The translations under genes were made by a program, and so were the position numbers. A stretch of DNA of 64,000 nt from Hevea brasiliensis (lineage: Eukaryota; Streptophyta; Magnoliopsida; Malpighiales; Euphorbiaceae). The DNA lies in NCBI RefSeq assembly GCF_030052815.1, contig NC_079495.1, positions 33,575,967-33,639,966 on the forward strand. The letters are read 5' to 3'. Numbering within the stretch: position 1 is the stretch's first letter; every line of letters begins with the position of its first letter. The notes under the pieces are model-generated. The model saw only the letters and a list, made by a program, of their open reading frames with translations, was not told the origin of the DNA and made no database searches. Below are positions 22,220 to 34,154 of the stretch, one piece after another.

Positions 22220-25031
22220 TATGTCACGAAGGCATAGATAGACAAGAGTCGCCACCCGAGTAATAACTGGGAGATATTCAGTGTTTCTTCTAAGGGTCAT
22301 GGATGGCAACTTACTCCTTGCAGAGTTTCCACAACTGTCATTACCATAGCCCAATGTCTAGGTTCGGGATAGTGGGTACATAAGGGGAAGGTGTTAGGAA
22401 CCCCTTATGCTTGGTCTAACCTTGTTAATTCGAGTGCCAATCATCTACTAATATTTCTAGAAGTCTTATTTATTATTCATTTATTAAACTACAATTCTAA
22501 TCCTACACATGCAAGTAATTCACAAAAGGGTTATTGTTTACAAATAATTTTCATGCACAAGTAATTCCTATCTATGGGATTGCTAATTATTTAAATGATA
22601 TTTACTAGATGACTAAAATTAATTTATTATTGAGAATTTAATTTACAAACAAATTCAATTTCACATAACCCTAAGTTTTTATGTAGCCTAATTAATTAAT
22701 TTTTCACCAAGTTACCCTAAGGATAATTAAACTAAATTAATTATGTACATGTATAATTTATTCTAATATCACATAAGGCCCAAACAATCACAACTTAATA
22801 AAGATTTCTAACATGTAAATTTATTTTATAATTACCAAGTATTAAATTAAATTTATTTTACATGCCAAAGTTAGTTTAATTTACAAACAAGATTAATTTT
22901 AATTTATAAAGTATTTATTTAAATTAATTACATACAAAAGTCAGTTAAATTAAAAACAAAGTTAAATTTAATATACCAAATAAAAATCCTATTATTACTA
23001 CATTTTCATGCCAACAATTATTTTAAGAATTTAAGGCTACTTGTTGATAATTGCAGTTGCCATTGGGGCAAGCTATCCTTAAAAAAGGGCATTTTCTTCT
23101 TGTATGGCAATGATATCCCTGGCTTACTCCCGTTTAGCTTTATGTAAGCTCTGCGCAAATACCCTATTTGGTACATACTTTAGAGCTACTTACCAATTTT
23201 GTTTGTACTAAAAAAAAAACTAAAGAAAATAAAGAAAATAAGAAAATACAAATAACAATTCATATTGAATTCTAAATCTAGTCTCCTAAGGGGGTTAAAA
23301 CTGCTAATCAATTATAACTACCTAATGGTCTAAGTCTTCTAACATGATCCAAACACTTCATAACACCTCTTGAATTAAAAAGAAAATAGAAAAATAGATC
23401 AAATATCAATTAGAACCCAAGAACACACAAGAACTTGAATAAGCATACAATTTTTAGATTTTGGCAGATTGACAATAGTAAGAAATCTAATTTTTGAAAA
23501 ATAGTTAGACATGCCTAAAAATCATGACAAAATTACATAAGATAGCCAAAACATCATAGAAGATCATAAAATTTATAAACCAAAATAAAACACTAGCCGA
23601 ATAGTCTACACAAATCGTAACATTTTCTAGTGATAGAATCGCACTATTTTTTTGTAAAATTCATAACTCATCAACCACAATAGATGTGAATGCGAAACTA
23701 ATTGGAAAAGATTCAAAAGATTTTAAACTTAATTTTAGACACAAAATTCACCCAAAAATATTAATAAACAAGGGAGATATTAGCTTCACAAATCGGGTAT
23801 TCTGCAAGTCAGGTTTTGCAGGAACCCTAAATTCAAATAGCCATAACTTATAAAATATAAAAGCATTTTCAGTGATTCTTGATCCTAAAATTAATAAAAT
23901 TTCATGCTGAATATGAATATAAATTTTCTAAAATTTTTACAGATTCAAAAGATAACAAAAAATAATAAAAACATGGGAGATAGAAAACTGAGTATGTGCA
24001 GAGTTGTGTATCCGCTCAAATTAAATATGATTACATGATCTATATGAACATGCAAGATAAATTAGAAACAAGGAGCATAGAATTAAATATTATAGGGCAT
24101 AGATCTTAAAAACAAAATGACAAAAACTAACCTTAAAGAAAGATCTTGCGAGAAAATCTTCTTGAAGATATGAAAAGAACCAAAAGAGTTTTGAATATCT
24201 CTCTAAATCTCCTATAGCTCTAAAATATCTCTAAATAGCTATGAATTTTCTAAATATTTCTAAATCTCTTTTTTTTTTTTTCTCCCTCCTTTTTCTCTCT
24301 ACCCCAGTAGGATATTTATAGGGTTTTGGGAGAGAGGTGTGATAGGATTTGGAGTCCTAGGTTGATAAGGTTTAGATAACTTAAACAACTGGGGTTACAG
24401 AATTTGGGTGAGACTGGAATATGGGTGTGGTGTTTCAACCAATAGGAAGAGAGGGAAAGGGGGACCGCACCAATAGGGAGTGAGGAAGAGGTGCGATGGG
24501 GTTTAGAGTCCTAGTGTGATAAGGTTCAAATAACATAAACAACAAGGATTGTGGAATTTGGGTGAGACTGAGATATGGGTGAGGTTTTTCAACCAATAGG
24601 AAGAAAGGGAAAGGGGGCTGCACTAATAGGGAGTGAGGAAGAGAGTGAGACCAAGTGGGAGAGAGAGTTTGTATGGGAGAGGGAAAGAGAAAAAGATATT
24701 TTCTTATTTTAATTTTTAGAAAATAAATTAAATGAGTTCTATTTAAAATTTCTAAGTAGGCTTTCTTAGGCCCATGAGGCCTAATTAAACTTAATTAGGT
24801 CCATTTAAGAACTACGCATATTAAATTTAAATAAAACACAAATTTATTTAAATTTAATTAAATTAATTTCCTAAAAAAATATATTATTATTATTTGAAGA
24901 TCATGCCACAGAATTAATAATTCAGCTGCATGCCTCCAATTATGTCTTATAGTCATACAATTTTTTCATCATCGGGTTCCCCATAGCCTCCATGCATATA
25001 CTCATAATGAATCACAAAATAAAGGTCTTCA
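22220..25031 (-). repeat. 3' LTR of Tat/Ogre-like element, reverse
   Basis: The right end is set by GGTCTTCA (25024-25031, TGAAGACC in reverse) next to a C-rich PPT. Sequence from 22411 to about 23490 is repeated at 50898-51991, which identifies it as the terminal repeat of a reverse element spanning about 28 kb. The left end near 22220 (TGTCACGAAGG, then GAGTCGCCACC) is uncertain. A reverse TATAAATA near 24312-24320 and a duplicated upstream block mark the promoter. Confidence 0.7.
24312..24641 (-). promoter_or_regulatory. Tat LTR promoter with 154-bp duplicated upstream block
   Basis: On the minus strand TATAAATATCC (window 24312-24322) is preceded by two tandem units, 24334-24487 and 24488-24641. 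Each holds two CCAATAGG or near-matching elements (CCTATTGG or CTATTAG in reverse), a GATAAGGTT block and ATTTGGGTGAGACTG. A doubled upstream block next to a TATA box is a usual LTR enhancer layout. Activity is inferred. Confidence 0.55.
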
Positions 25032-25032
25032 G

Positions 25033-25047
25033 TTTGCCCCCCCACTT
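25033..25047 (-). other. polypurine tract of Tat-like element
   Basis: TTTGCCCCCCCACTT is GTGGGGGGGCAAA in reverse, directly inside the LTR end at 25031. Confidence 0.65.
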
Positions 25048-25139
25048 TGGGGAAGTTGAAATCAATGCGAAAGCATTGTTCAAGTTTCATCAAAGTGAAA
25101 CTCAATCTCCTAATAACTGTGAAACATTGGCTATGAGGA

Positions 25140-25393
25140 TCGAGTATATCTTGCTCGGTCGACATACTCTATGTTATGAGACTAGATACGGTCTCATAAC
25201 AATGATAACTGTGTCATGTGAAAAATGTGTGTATCTTACTTTGTCGATACACTCTGCGTCATGAGATTAGTTACGGTTTCATAATAGTGATAATTGTGTC
25301 ATGTGAAAATTGAGTGCATCTTGCTCTATCGATACACTTTGCATCATGAGACTAGCTACGGTCTCATGATAATGGCAACTCTGTGATTTGAAA
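25140..25393. repeat. 84-85-bp hairpin tandem repeat, three units
   Basis: Units begin near 25140, 25225 and 25309. Each carries a TATCTTGCTC-type start, a CGAYA-AC-CT block, ATGAGACTAG-TACGGTCTCAT and GATAACTGTGTCATGTGAAAA. The first has TTATGAGAC (25174-25182) facing GTCTCATAA (25191-25199); the third has a TCATGAGAC / GTCTCATGA stem, so the pair changes together. It lies in the 3' non-coding part of the Tat-like element, a region known in this lineage to generate tandem repeats. Confidence 0.85.
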
Positions 25394-25860
25394 TGTTGTG
25401 GATTCGTATTTAGTATTTCTATCCTAAATTGCCTACGTATCCCCCTCGCTATCTTGAGGAAGAATCAGACCCACTCATAGTTCGACACTTGAAACTGTGG
25501 TGATGCATGTTCTTCTATGCCTTACACACCTACAGGTGATATGTTGATGCGTGTTCTTTTACGATTTACACAATTATGCCATATACCCTAAACAACATCC
25601 AAGGACTTGCTAAAAAATATCTGTATTGAAATGTTGTGGGTTCGTATTTAGGACCGCAGTCCTAAACTGCCTACATATCTCCCTCGCTATCCTGAGGAAG
25701 AATCAGACCTCATAGTTCGACATTTGAAACTGTGGTGATGCATGTTCTTTTATGCCTTACACACCTACATGTGACATGTTGATGCGTGTTCTTCTATGCC
25801 TTACACCACTATGTCATGCGCCCTAAACAACGTCTAAGGACTTACCAAAAAATATCTAAT
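25394..25860. repeat. about 230-bp tandem repeat, two units
   Basis: GAAATGTTGTGG starts units near 25398 and 25628. Both contain CCTAAA-TGCCTAC, CCCTCGCTATC, GAGGAAGAATCAGACC, TGATGCATGTTCTT and the ACATCC/ACGTCTAAGGACTT end. The GATACGTAGGCA wording in reverse is common in Tat 3' UTRs. Confidence 0.85.
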
Positions 25861-26790
25861 TCATGATTTGAAAAAAATTGGGATGATTGAATCTCAAAAA
25901 CTCTCTCTGTGATTGTAGTGCTTCCTGTATGCTGCTTTCTATCATGGGCATGCTAATTTTACTGGAAATTCTAAAAAAAACTTAGTCCTCTAAGGGACCT
26001 TTTTTTTTGTAAAAACTTTTTGGTAACTTCAAAATTTTCAAGGAAAACTGTTCACCAAAATAACTTCCTTAAGATCATAATATAATTTCTCTCTGATTTT
26101 TCTTTTTCTTTTTCTTCTCTCCTCATGGTTCATTATTCTAAAGCTATTTCAAAATCTTATTCTACCTTGACTCATTTCTCTTCCATGAATTCAATTCTTT
26201 GTGCCCTAACTTTTGCCTGAAATACTCTTTTGAGTTTCTATTTCAGTGGGCTTGCTCTAACTTTTGCCTAAGCAGCCCTTTCGGGCTTTTCACTTAGCGA
26301 GGTCTCTATCTCTCTTTTTCTCTTTTTCTTTTTCTTTTTTTTTTTGTTGAAACTAGACAATCACTAGGGCATTCATATCAAGCACCTATTCTGTCATGCT
26401 CACAAGACATAGGTTAAATCAAAACAATGCAGTTCAATTACTTAATTATTTGATGTATCACTCAAGACACAAAATTCACAATCATAATTAAATAAAACCT
26501 ATTCCTGGTTAATGCAATAAAAACTTCTTTATTTATTTAGGTACACCATTACTTCCTCTCACATTTAGTTTTGCCAAATTTTCAACCTTCTAAAGTTAGA
26601 AATAAGCATTATAACCTGTCAAATGGCCTAAAAAAGGCTTTCCATCCAGATCTTCTCTCATCTCTCCTTTTGCTTAGATCACTTTTTGCAGGTTTTCAAT
26701 CTATCATTTTTTTTTTACCCTTACTTTTACGTAAACTGCCTTTTATAGATTTTTAGCCTAGGGGGCCTATCTCACACAAAGTACCATTTG
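25861..26790 (-). other. Tat-like 3' untranslated region, no gene
   Basis: Pyrimidine-rich on the plus strand with poly-T runs (26000, 26330, 26710). Imperfect duplicates such as TAACTTTTGCCT (26209, 26259) and a GCCCTTTCGGGC palindrome at 26276 are present. I see no coding region; the forward ORF at 26571 is chance. Confidence 0.55.
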
Positions 26791-26799
26791 AGCGTATTT

Positions 26800-27352
26800 A
26801 AATTGACTGGTTCTTGAAATTCATTCCCATCCAGGTTTGATATTCTTACAGTGGTAAGATCTTTTTAACTATATATGGACCATCCTAGCTTAGGTTAAAC
26901 TTTCCTCTTAAATCAAAAGCGACGGGCCGAGCTTATTTCAAAACCACGTCTCCCTCTTTGATCTTTCTTGGCTTCACCTTCTTATTAAAGGCCTTAGCTA
27001 TCTTCCTCTGATAAGCATGCATATGATACAAGGCTCACATCCTCTTTTCATCAATCAAAGCTAGTTTTTCATATCTTTTTTAGGCCCACTCATTTTCTAG
27101 GATCTTAGCTTTTAGCATCACTCTTAAGGATTTGACCTCTTACTTAATGGATAGCACTATTTTAGTCCCATGCACTAAAGAGAATGGCGTTGCCCCCATG
27201 GATTTCCTTGCAGTACTGTGGTAACCTTAAAGAACATAAGGGAGTTTTTTAGGTCAATCCTTTTATGTTTCGAACATTTTTTTCCAACTAGAACCTTTCC
27301 ATTCATATGGGGACCACATATTCCTGTATATACTTCTTTCATTATTTGCTTA
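26800..27352 (-). pseudogene. Tat-like integrase, N- and C-terminal parts with core deleted
   Basis: Reading the minus strand from 27352: KEVYTGICGPHMNGKVL matches the zinc-module side of Tat integrase. It then passes within a few codons into sequence that normally follows the catalytic core (KSMGATPFSLVHG near 27190), then RVMLKAKILE, HAYQRKIAKAFNKKVKPRKI, KEGDVVLK and GPYIVKKILP to about 26800. The DDE core is therefore absent, probably by one deletion near 27250. Stops and frameshifts are also present. Confidence 0.8.
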
Positions 27353-27354
27353 AC

Positions 27355-27558
27355 CTATTTTTCTATCACATATAAGAGTTTGTAGAATTGCCCCCCAACT
27401 AAAGTAAGTTGAGTGGCTAATCTATGAATTGTTACTCTATCTCTTTTGTTGGCTAATTGGGAGTATTCTCTCACATCCAAAGACCTCTTTATGTCTGCAT
27501 ACCATTTTCCTTCTCCCTTTAGGTCCACATGTGCTACTACTAATCCTTCATAGCACAA
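27355..27558 (-). pseudogene. Tat-like RNase H-integrase linker
   Basis: A 67-residue ORF contains KWYADIKRSLDVREYS, then KRDRVTIHRLATQLTLVGGQ and YKLLY. This is the linker between RNase H and integrase of Tat/Ogre elements (pattern W-Y-DI-L, then R-I-LA-Q-L-G-LYK). It joins the integrase fragment to its left in the order expected for a reverse element. Confidence 0.82.
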
Positions 27559-27839
27559 AATTTTACTCCTCAGCAGGATAACTAGCTAAGTTAACTTTTG
27601 ATCACTCTTTTCCTATGGGGACACCAGTGTGGCTTGGGAATCAGCCATCTGATTCTAAGCTTAAGGCATGTGCTTCATGGTCACCTTATTAAAAATTAGC
27701 CAATAGTTTCTATATATATCCCAAGTATGGCCTCAATTTTCCTTCCTTCAATTCTCATTCAACTTTAATATAAGAGACCTCTAGTATAGAATCTTCAATT
27801 ACCTCTTCTTTCTTTACCCTAACATTTATCAATGCTTCC
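27559..27839 (-). other. collapsed RT and RNase H region of Tat-like element
   Basis: Only about 280 bp separate the pre-RT block from the RNase H-integrase linker, where an intact element needs more than 1.5 kb. I could not recognise RT motifs, so most of RT and RNase H is deleted. Confidence 0.6.
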
Positions 27840-28152
27840 AGGCTATAGATGCAAGCCTTATATTCAGATCCATAGGGATCTTGTGTTGTACTATGTCTCA
27901 GTCAATTCCCAACATATCTTTATAAGACTAGGCAAATGCTTCTTGGTACTTTATTAATAAGATTATAAATTTATCTCTTTCTTCTTGAGTTAAATCTTCA
28001 ACTAACTTAATATCTCTAGGATTATTTGGTGTACCCAAATTAATGAAGATTGATTTTGATGTATTAATAAAAATAGATTCTAAATGATTATAAATGCTAT
28101 GCATATGCCCATTAGAATAAACATCAAACAAGTAAGCAAAAGGACTAGTCAT
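27840..28152 (-). pseudogene. Tat-like pre-RT segment of pol
   Basis: The ORF at 27928-28152 contains INLGTPNNPRDIKLVEDL, then EERDKFIILLIKYQEAFA. Past a stop (Trp expected) the frame reads SYKDMLGID, then DIVQHKIPMDL. These blocks precede the RT palm in Tat/Ogre elements. The next part of RT is missing. Confidence 0.85.
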
Positions 28153-28342
28153 ATTAGTAATTTTTGCCTCAAAATCTTCATCAAGTACATCAGAAATGGA
28201 AACATCAGTATCACTACTGTGAGCATTACAAAAGATAAACTCAAGCTTAGGAATGCAACTTTAGGTTCTTGGCTTCCATTCAGTCTTTAGATCAATGGTG
28301 CTGATTTTCTGCTCTAACTCTTTCACATGTGGTAACCCCTAA

Positions 28343-28699
28343 TCATATGTCCAGGTAATTGCCCCCCTCTTTCAAGAACTTAGGAGGCTTTGGCTCTTCT
28401 TCCTCTTCAGTTGGCTCATAGCCCAAACCATAACTCATGATCTGCCCCTTCATCTTAAGAAAAGTCACTAGGACATTTATACTTTTTCTTAGGCTTATGT
28501 TAGGAAAAAACTTCATCTCTTTCTTCACAGTAGCTACTTTTGGATCCATCCAATTTTCATAGATCCCAACAACTTCAAAACCAGACATTGGTGGAGTTGA
28601 ACCATCTACTTGCAATGCAACTACCTCCTCATCAAAATCAGTCCAAACATCTAAATAACCCTCATCATAGCTAAAATTATCACAAATGTCAACAATCAT
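28343..28699 (-). pseudogene. Tat-like segment between protease and RT
   Basis: A 118-residue reverse ORF, rich in acidic residues, includes MSYGLGYEPTEEEEE, which matches the GLGY-PT block found upstream of RT in Tat elements. The rest is not recognisable as a domain. No protease active site is visible. Confidence 0.6.
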
Positions 28700-28859
28700 T
28701 GTAGACTAAGATTCATTAGGCTTTTGGATGGGTTGGATAAAGTCAATAATCCTGTTAGGGTCATTTGGGATGGTGGAGATCATGTAGAGACTTGGTGGAG
28801 GTGGAAATTTTGGTTAGGCATAGGGTTGGTGCAGGTGGTTGGTCAGTTTTTTAGGTTGG

Positions 28860-28960
28860 TTATCTTTTTGGCATCAATTAGGTCTTAGATATCATGCTTA
28901 AGTTGGAAGCATTGATCGGTGTCATGACCGTACGTTTGGTGAAATTGGCAATATTAGTTG
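28860..28960 (-). pseudogene. Tat-like gag C-terminal remnant
   Basis: The minus strand reads TDQCFQLKHDI-DLIDA near 28870-28930, the block that follows the gag domain in Tat elements, with one stop. Further gag is not readable up to the insertion of element 3 at 29398. Confidence 0.65.
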
Positions 28961-31900
28961 ATATCATCGCTAAGTGGGAGTGGAATTGGTAGTGGTTTGG
29001 GTGCTAAGAGCTACAGGAAGTCTTAAGTTTTGAGACACTCGAAAACTGTGGATAAGGGTTGGTTAGAAAGGGAAAATCTCCTTGGGGTATAAGACACAAT
29101 TTGAACCTCAATAACTTTAATGTCACTTAACTGACTTACCTCAGGGCCTCTTCCAAAAGTTGACTACAATTTTCTCTTCCAACTCAAACATCTTGGCATT
29201 TAAGGTTTCATCAAGCATGGCCATATTTTCTTTCATCTTATGTAGTGCAGGTGAAATCCTTACTAGTCTCTTCTCTTCTCTAACCCAAGTGACCTAATCG
29301 GAAGTCTCTTTGGTGTGTTTTGAGGCTATGTTTGCTAAAAAAAATTAGGATTTAAGGGTTAACCCTAAACATGCTATGTACATGAATGCAATGAATGTGT
29401 CACACCTTACCCCTCCGTAAGGCATAACATGTTCCCGTAGTATGCATAATGAATTATCGAACTTCGCCTACTGATAACCCATTAAATACACTACAAGGGA
29501 TTTTAAATAATTTCTTATGTCTTTTTACAGTAGTGAGCACTTTTGACAGATTTTAAAACCTTTTACTGAAAGTTAAATTACATAACAAATATGCAATATC
29601 AATAGAAGCTATAAAAGTTTCGGTAGAGTGCCGTCTGTATTTTGAACAAAATAGTTATTCAAAAACCTATAAAAAGCACTTCCAATATATTTGTTTCAAT
29701 CCCCAACTCCAATAATAGTTCAACTCAAATCAATTTTCACAACCCAATTTACTCAATTTCAGCAATTTCAACAAAAATAAAATACAACTAACTAAGTAAT
29801 TTAAAAGCTGAGACAAGATAATTATAATACAACATTGATAGGCCAAAATATAATTTACAACTTATTTGTACAACTTAAGTTTACAACTGCTCAAGACCAG
29901 GTGCAATATATACATACAGTTCACATACATTACAATAAAATTACAAGAAAGTGGTATATTCAATATACCCGGTAAAATCCCAAAAGTGTAGTACAAGCAG
30001 CCTACTCTGCTGCTTTATCTGTCTGTCTACCTGCGACAGCAATGAAAAAGCTATCGCTGAGCCAATGTTTAAGTGGTGCGCAACATTAAGAAAATATAAT
30101 TCAAAACCATAAACTATAAATCACTTAAACTGTGGATACTTAAAATCATAGTTAATTTCAAAAGATAAAGAATGTCATAAAGAATTAAATTCCATTTCAC
30201 AATGTCTCAATAAATACTAATAAATCACACACAAAGCTTAATCATGATTCCAAAGTCCAATTCGTCCCAAAAGCCAATGGCTAATGAGGAATAACATAGC
30301 TAGCTAGCAATTATATGAGTACTCATCCTATTCGTCCTCAACTGGCACACACCTTAACACTTCAGCTAGAGAGGGAATTCAAAGCCAATTCGTTCCACTA
30401 GATAAGCTAGCGAGGAATTCAATCAAATATAAATTATAGCTGTGGTTTCAAACCATTTGCAATATTTTTCAAGCCATAAGTATCCATCAAATTTCATTCA
30501 AACAAAATTTTCACAATTTAAGCAATAACATACAAATTATCATAATTTATTTCAAGTGAAAATTCAAAAGAAATAACTGTTGTGCAAAAACCTCTGATGA
30601 GTAGCCTCTTGTCCTTGAATCAGTGGTTCTTTCCCCTTCCCTAAGTCTTTGCTAACTGAAACACACAATATAAAGTGTTTCAATACTAATTTAAATTGTT
30701 TCTAATAATAAGGTTTAATAATTAAATTTTATTAATACTATTACTTTCATTAGTCAACCTATAATGTTGACCTTTGATGCACTCTAAGTGAGTCAATTTT
30801 AATATTCCCAATTTATCACATTTTATAGTCTCTAAGTGTTGGTATATGTTACCAATTTCATTTTAAAGTTTATTGCATTTTATTGCCATTTTCTAGATTT
30901 TATATGCTAGATTGTTCTAGCTAAATGTCTTATTTGCCTTAGCTTTAGGTTCTGGTTTAAAGAGCAAAATTGTATATTTATGTCTTAGTGACATTTTGGC
31001 ACTAATTTCATGTCATTTGGAGTTTTCTGGATCAAGTTGTGATCATTTTACTATTGCTGGTCAAATTACCATTTTATTGTGAACTTAGGTCATTTTAGGT
31101 CATTTCCAATTCTGGCAGGTTTTATACCCGAATTTTTGCAAGCATTTTGACTTGCTTATGGTCATTTCTGGGTTTGGTGGTCTGAAAAAAAATTGTAGCC
31201 CTATGTCTAAGCTTTCCAACGATATAAATTTCTAGTCATTTGGACCTGTGTACAAGGAGTTATGGTCATTTTCGTAAATACTGTTCAATTGGTCAAATTT
31301 CAGGGTTGCAATGTTACCCATTCGGATTAGGTCAGTTTTCATGTCACTTTCTGGACAGAATTTGTGACACCCCTTACCCGTCTACAGTTTAGCCGAGTAA
31401 GGTATGTCACACAATATACCAGAACACCCTGTTTTATTTTAATCCTTTTTATCCTTCCTTATTTATTTTTATCATAGTTATGAAGTACAATTTATGAAGT
31501 ATAATTTATTTAAGTCATTTATTAGTCACTAAGTGAAATTTATGCCATTTAATTTATTTATTGAAATTATGAGTTAATTTAAGGTTTCGAAAATTTTACA
31601 GAAAATCCGGCAGAGTGCCGGCTAAAAACGGAGAAAACAGTTCTTCGGAACCTGTGAAAAACACTTCCAATAATTTCCAATCATTCTCAAACTCCATTTG
31701 TATCACATCAGTTTACAACAATTTCTTAACAATTCCTCCATTTGTCATTCATTCATTTCACATCATCATCAGGCTCAAATCATAAATAAATTCTTATATG
31801 TTATTTATAAATACAAAGTTACAAATACTTACATTAATACAAAATTATATTACATTTGTTTCAAATATACATGATAAAATAAGAGTTTAATTACAAAACT

Positions 31901-32040
31901 TACAAAAATTACAAAATACAAAATGGGACCTAGTGTCTTACCAATGCACTGTAGCCTGTAAGGTGACACGACACTATGCAGAACTGTGAATGGCCTTACC
32001 CAATCTGTGGTCTACTGGGCCCTCTGTCTAAATCATCAGT

Positions 32041-32082
32041 ACCTATGCGTTGCAAAAGTGATGCGCTAAGCATAAGGCTTAG
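32041..32082 (-). other. hairpins H1 and H2 of solo LTR
   Basis: CTAAGC (32066-32071) faces GCTTAG (32077-32082), a perfect 6-bp stem with a 5-base loop. TGCGT (32046-32050) faces ATGCG (32061-32065) with wobble pairs, and CTA at 32043-32045 gives an acceptor-like TAG|G in reverse. Confidence 0.5.
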
Positions 32083-33837
32083 TAGTGCCAATAATACAAG
32101 AAAATATAATATGCAAATAAAGTAATAATTTCCTAGTTATTGTGTTCATAAGAAATGAATAATTACTAACTTATTGTTTAGTCGAGGGCTAATTACATTT
32201 TATGATATTAACTTCTTCATGCATTTTGTTAATTGTTTTCTTGATGATTTTGAGCTTCTTTATATTTTATTGTAATCATTCTTGATCTTTATCTTGATAT
32301 TTCATTTCCTTATTTTCTTTAATAATCAGTTCAATTACAGTTATACTTTTCCATGCCCAAGTAACCTATACAAATTGATCGGACTGGATAAATGGGTAAA
32401 CTAGCACTGGGTACCAGGTACCTCGGGCCGTCACACCATTGGTCACAATGTGTCTCCCAGTGTGCAAACAGAATGGCTAATAAGCCATAAAAGCAATAAG
32501 GCATAAAGCCAAGTATAACATCATAATCAGTATAGCCATAGGCTATCATCACAGAATGGCAATGAAGTCATACATCATATGCAGTACTGCTATCAGAACC
32601 CTATTGGCATGCCAACCTATCCAAACCAATCACATTAGGCCTACTAGGACATATTACAAAGTCATTTCTTGAATATTTGTACTTTATATGTAAGGTTACT
32701 ATTCATTTCATTAGTCAACTAAAATGTTGAATTTTTCATAGATAATAGGTATATTGGTTCAAATATCACCAACATATCACATTTTGCATTCCAAAGTTGT
32801 TGGCATTGGTTGCCAATACCATTTCTAAGTTTAGTGCTAGTTGTTCAAAATTTTCAGATTTCAAGCCTTGTATTTACTGTTCCATTGGTCATTTTTATAG
32901 TAGGAATTTGGCAAAGTTATCAACATGAAAGTTGTTCCTTATTGTGTCTAGTTACATTTCTTTTTTTGAATCACTCCATTTGGAGTTTTTTAGCTCAAGT
33001 TATGGCCTAAGCACCATAACTGGCCGGATTGTAAACTTTCTAGATTTTCTGGACTGACCAAATCTACAGTGTTTTGTGCAGTGATTTCAGGTCACTTTTT
33101 GAACATGTTATGGTCAAAATTTGGGTCAAGTTTCTTCATGAAAGTTGTAGGTCTATATCTCATCTTTCTTCTGGTAAAATTTCAGGTTAATTGGACCTTT
33201 CTACACTGAGTTATGACCAAATGAATAGATACTGTTCATTTAGTCATTTTGCCCAGGCAGAATGCAAGTCACCCGGATTAGGGCAATTTTTAGGTTAACT
33301 TGGTTTGGTTTTCTGGGCAGGGTTTCTTCACTAAAGTTGTTCCATTATGTGTCTAGTTTCATTTCCAATTAGCCTTGCACCAATTAAACCTCTACAACTC
33401 CATTTATGGCTGCCCAAACCTACTGGACTCATGCTCAGTCCTGCAGGTCAGCCAAGGCAGCTCACCCATACACAAATGCCAAGCCTCAACTCACTTCATT
33501 TCCTCATTATACACATTCAAATGGTCACTAATTGACCATTATAAGGTTAATGAACCATTACATGAGTAAACCCTAATATTGTTAAGTGTCCATATTTGTC
33601 CATGTTCATACATACCTAATCCTTGCATTTCACCTACACAACTAAATTCAATCATGCATTTAGCACTAAGGCCTGCTCTTCAACACTTTGCTATCAAGCA
33701 AAATCACTAACCCTAACTAACCCTAGCTGCCTAAACTTGTAGGGTGTACACACACACTTGTTTGTTTCATTTTCTTACATTTCCTACACATATCATGCCA
33801 TTAAACATGAATTAAACTAAAAAGAGCAAGAGTTTGG

Positions 33838-33852
33838 TCACTTACCACAAGT
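33838..33852 (-). other. splice-donor-like site in solo LTR
   Basis: In reverse the sequence reads CACTTGTG|GTAAGTGACC, with the GT at 33844-33845; GTAAGT is the strong plant donor core. It lies about 854 bp from the LTR start at 34699. Confidence 0.55.
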
Positions 33853-34116
33853 GAGCAGAATTTTCTCCCTTCACAAACTTCAGTTTCTTCACTTTTCTTG
33901 GTAGCCAAACACCTTGCCAAGTTGTGTAGACAAGTTTTGTTGAAGTGGACTTAAGGTTTAGGGGAGTAGAATCAAGGTTTGGAAGAGGTGTGGAAACTTC
34001 TTCAATGGAGAAAGGGAAATGGGCAGCCGGCTGGTTGAGGAAGAAGAGATGAATCTGATTGCTTTTGTTTATTTTTGTCTCAATTATCCCTTTTTTAATA
34101 GGTTAGCTTAATTGTG

Positions 34117-34154
34117 ATTGGTGGGGAAAGGGTTGATGACATCATGTGATGTCA
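34117..34154 (-). promoter_or_regulatory. LTR promoter module: CCAAT box and TGACATCA palindrome
   Basis: ATTGG (34117-34121) lies 15 bp from TGACATCA (34137-34144), two bases, TGATGTCA (34147-34154). The same parts with the same gap occur at 53405-53443. A/T-rich TATA-like DNA is on the gene side. The palindrome resembles a bZIP-type site; factor identity is inferred. Confidence 0.55.

Noticed and set aside
24435..25264. ORFs at 24435-24623, 24953-25165 and 24992-25264
   Set aside because: They fall in the Tat LTR promoter duplication and the tandem-repeat 3' UTR, and follow repeat periodicity only.
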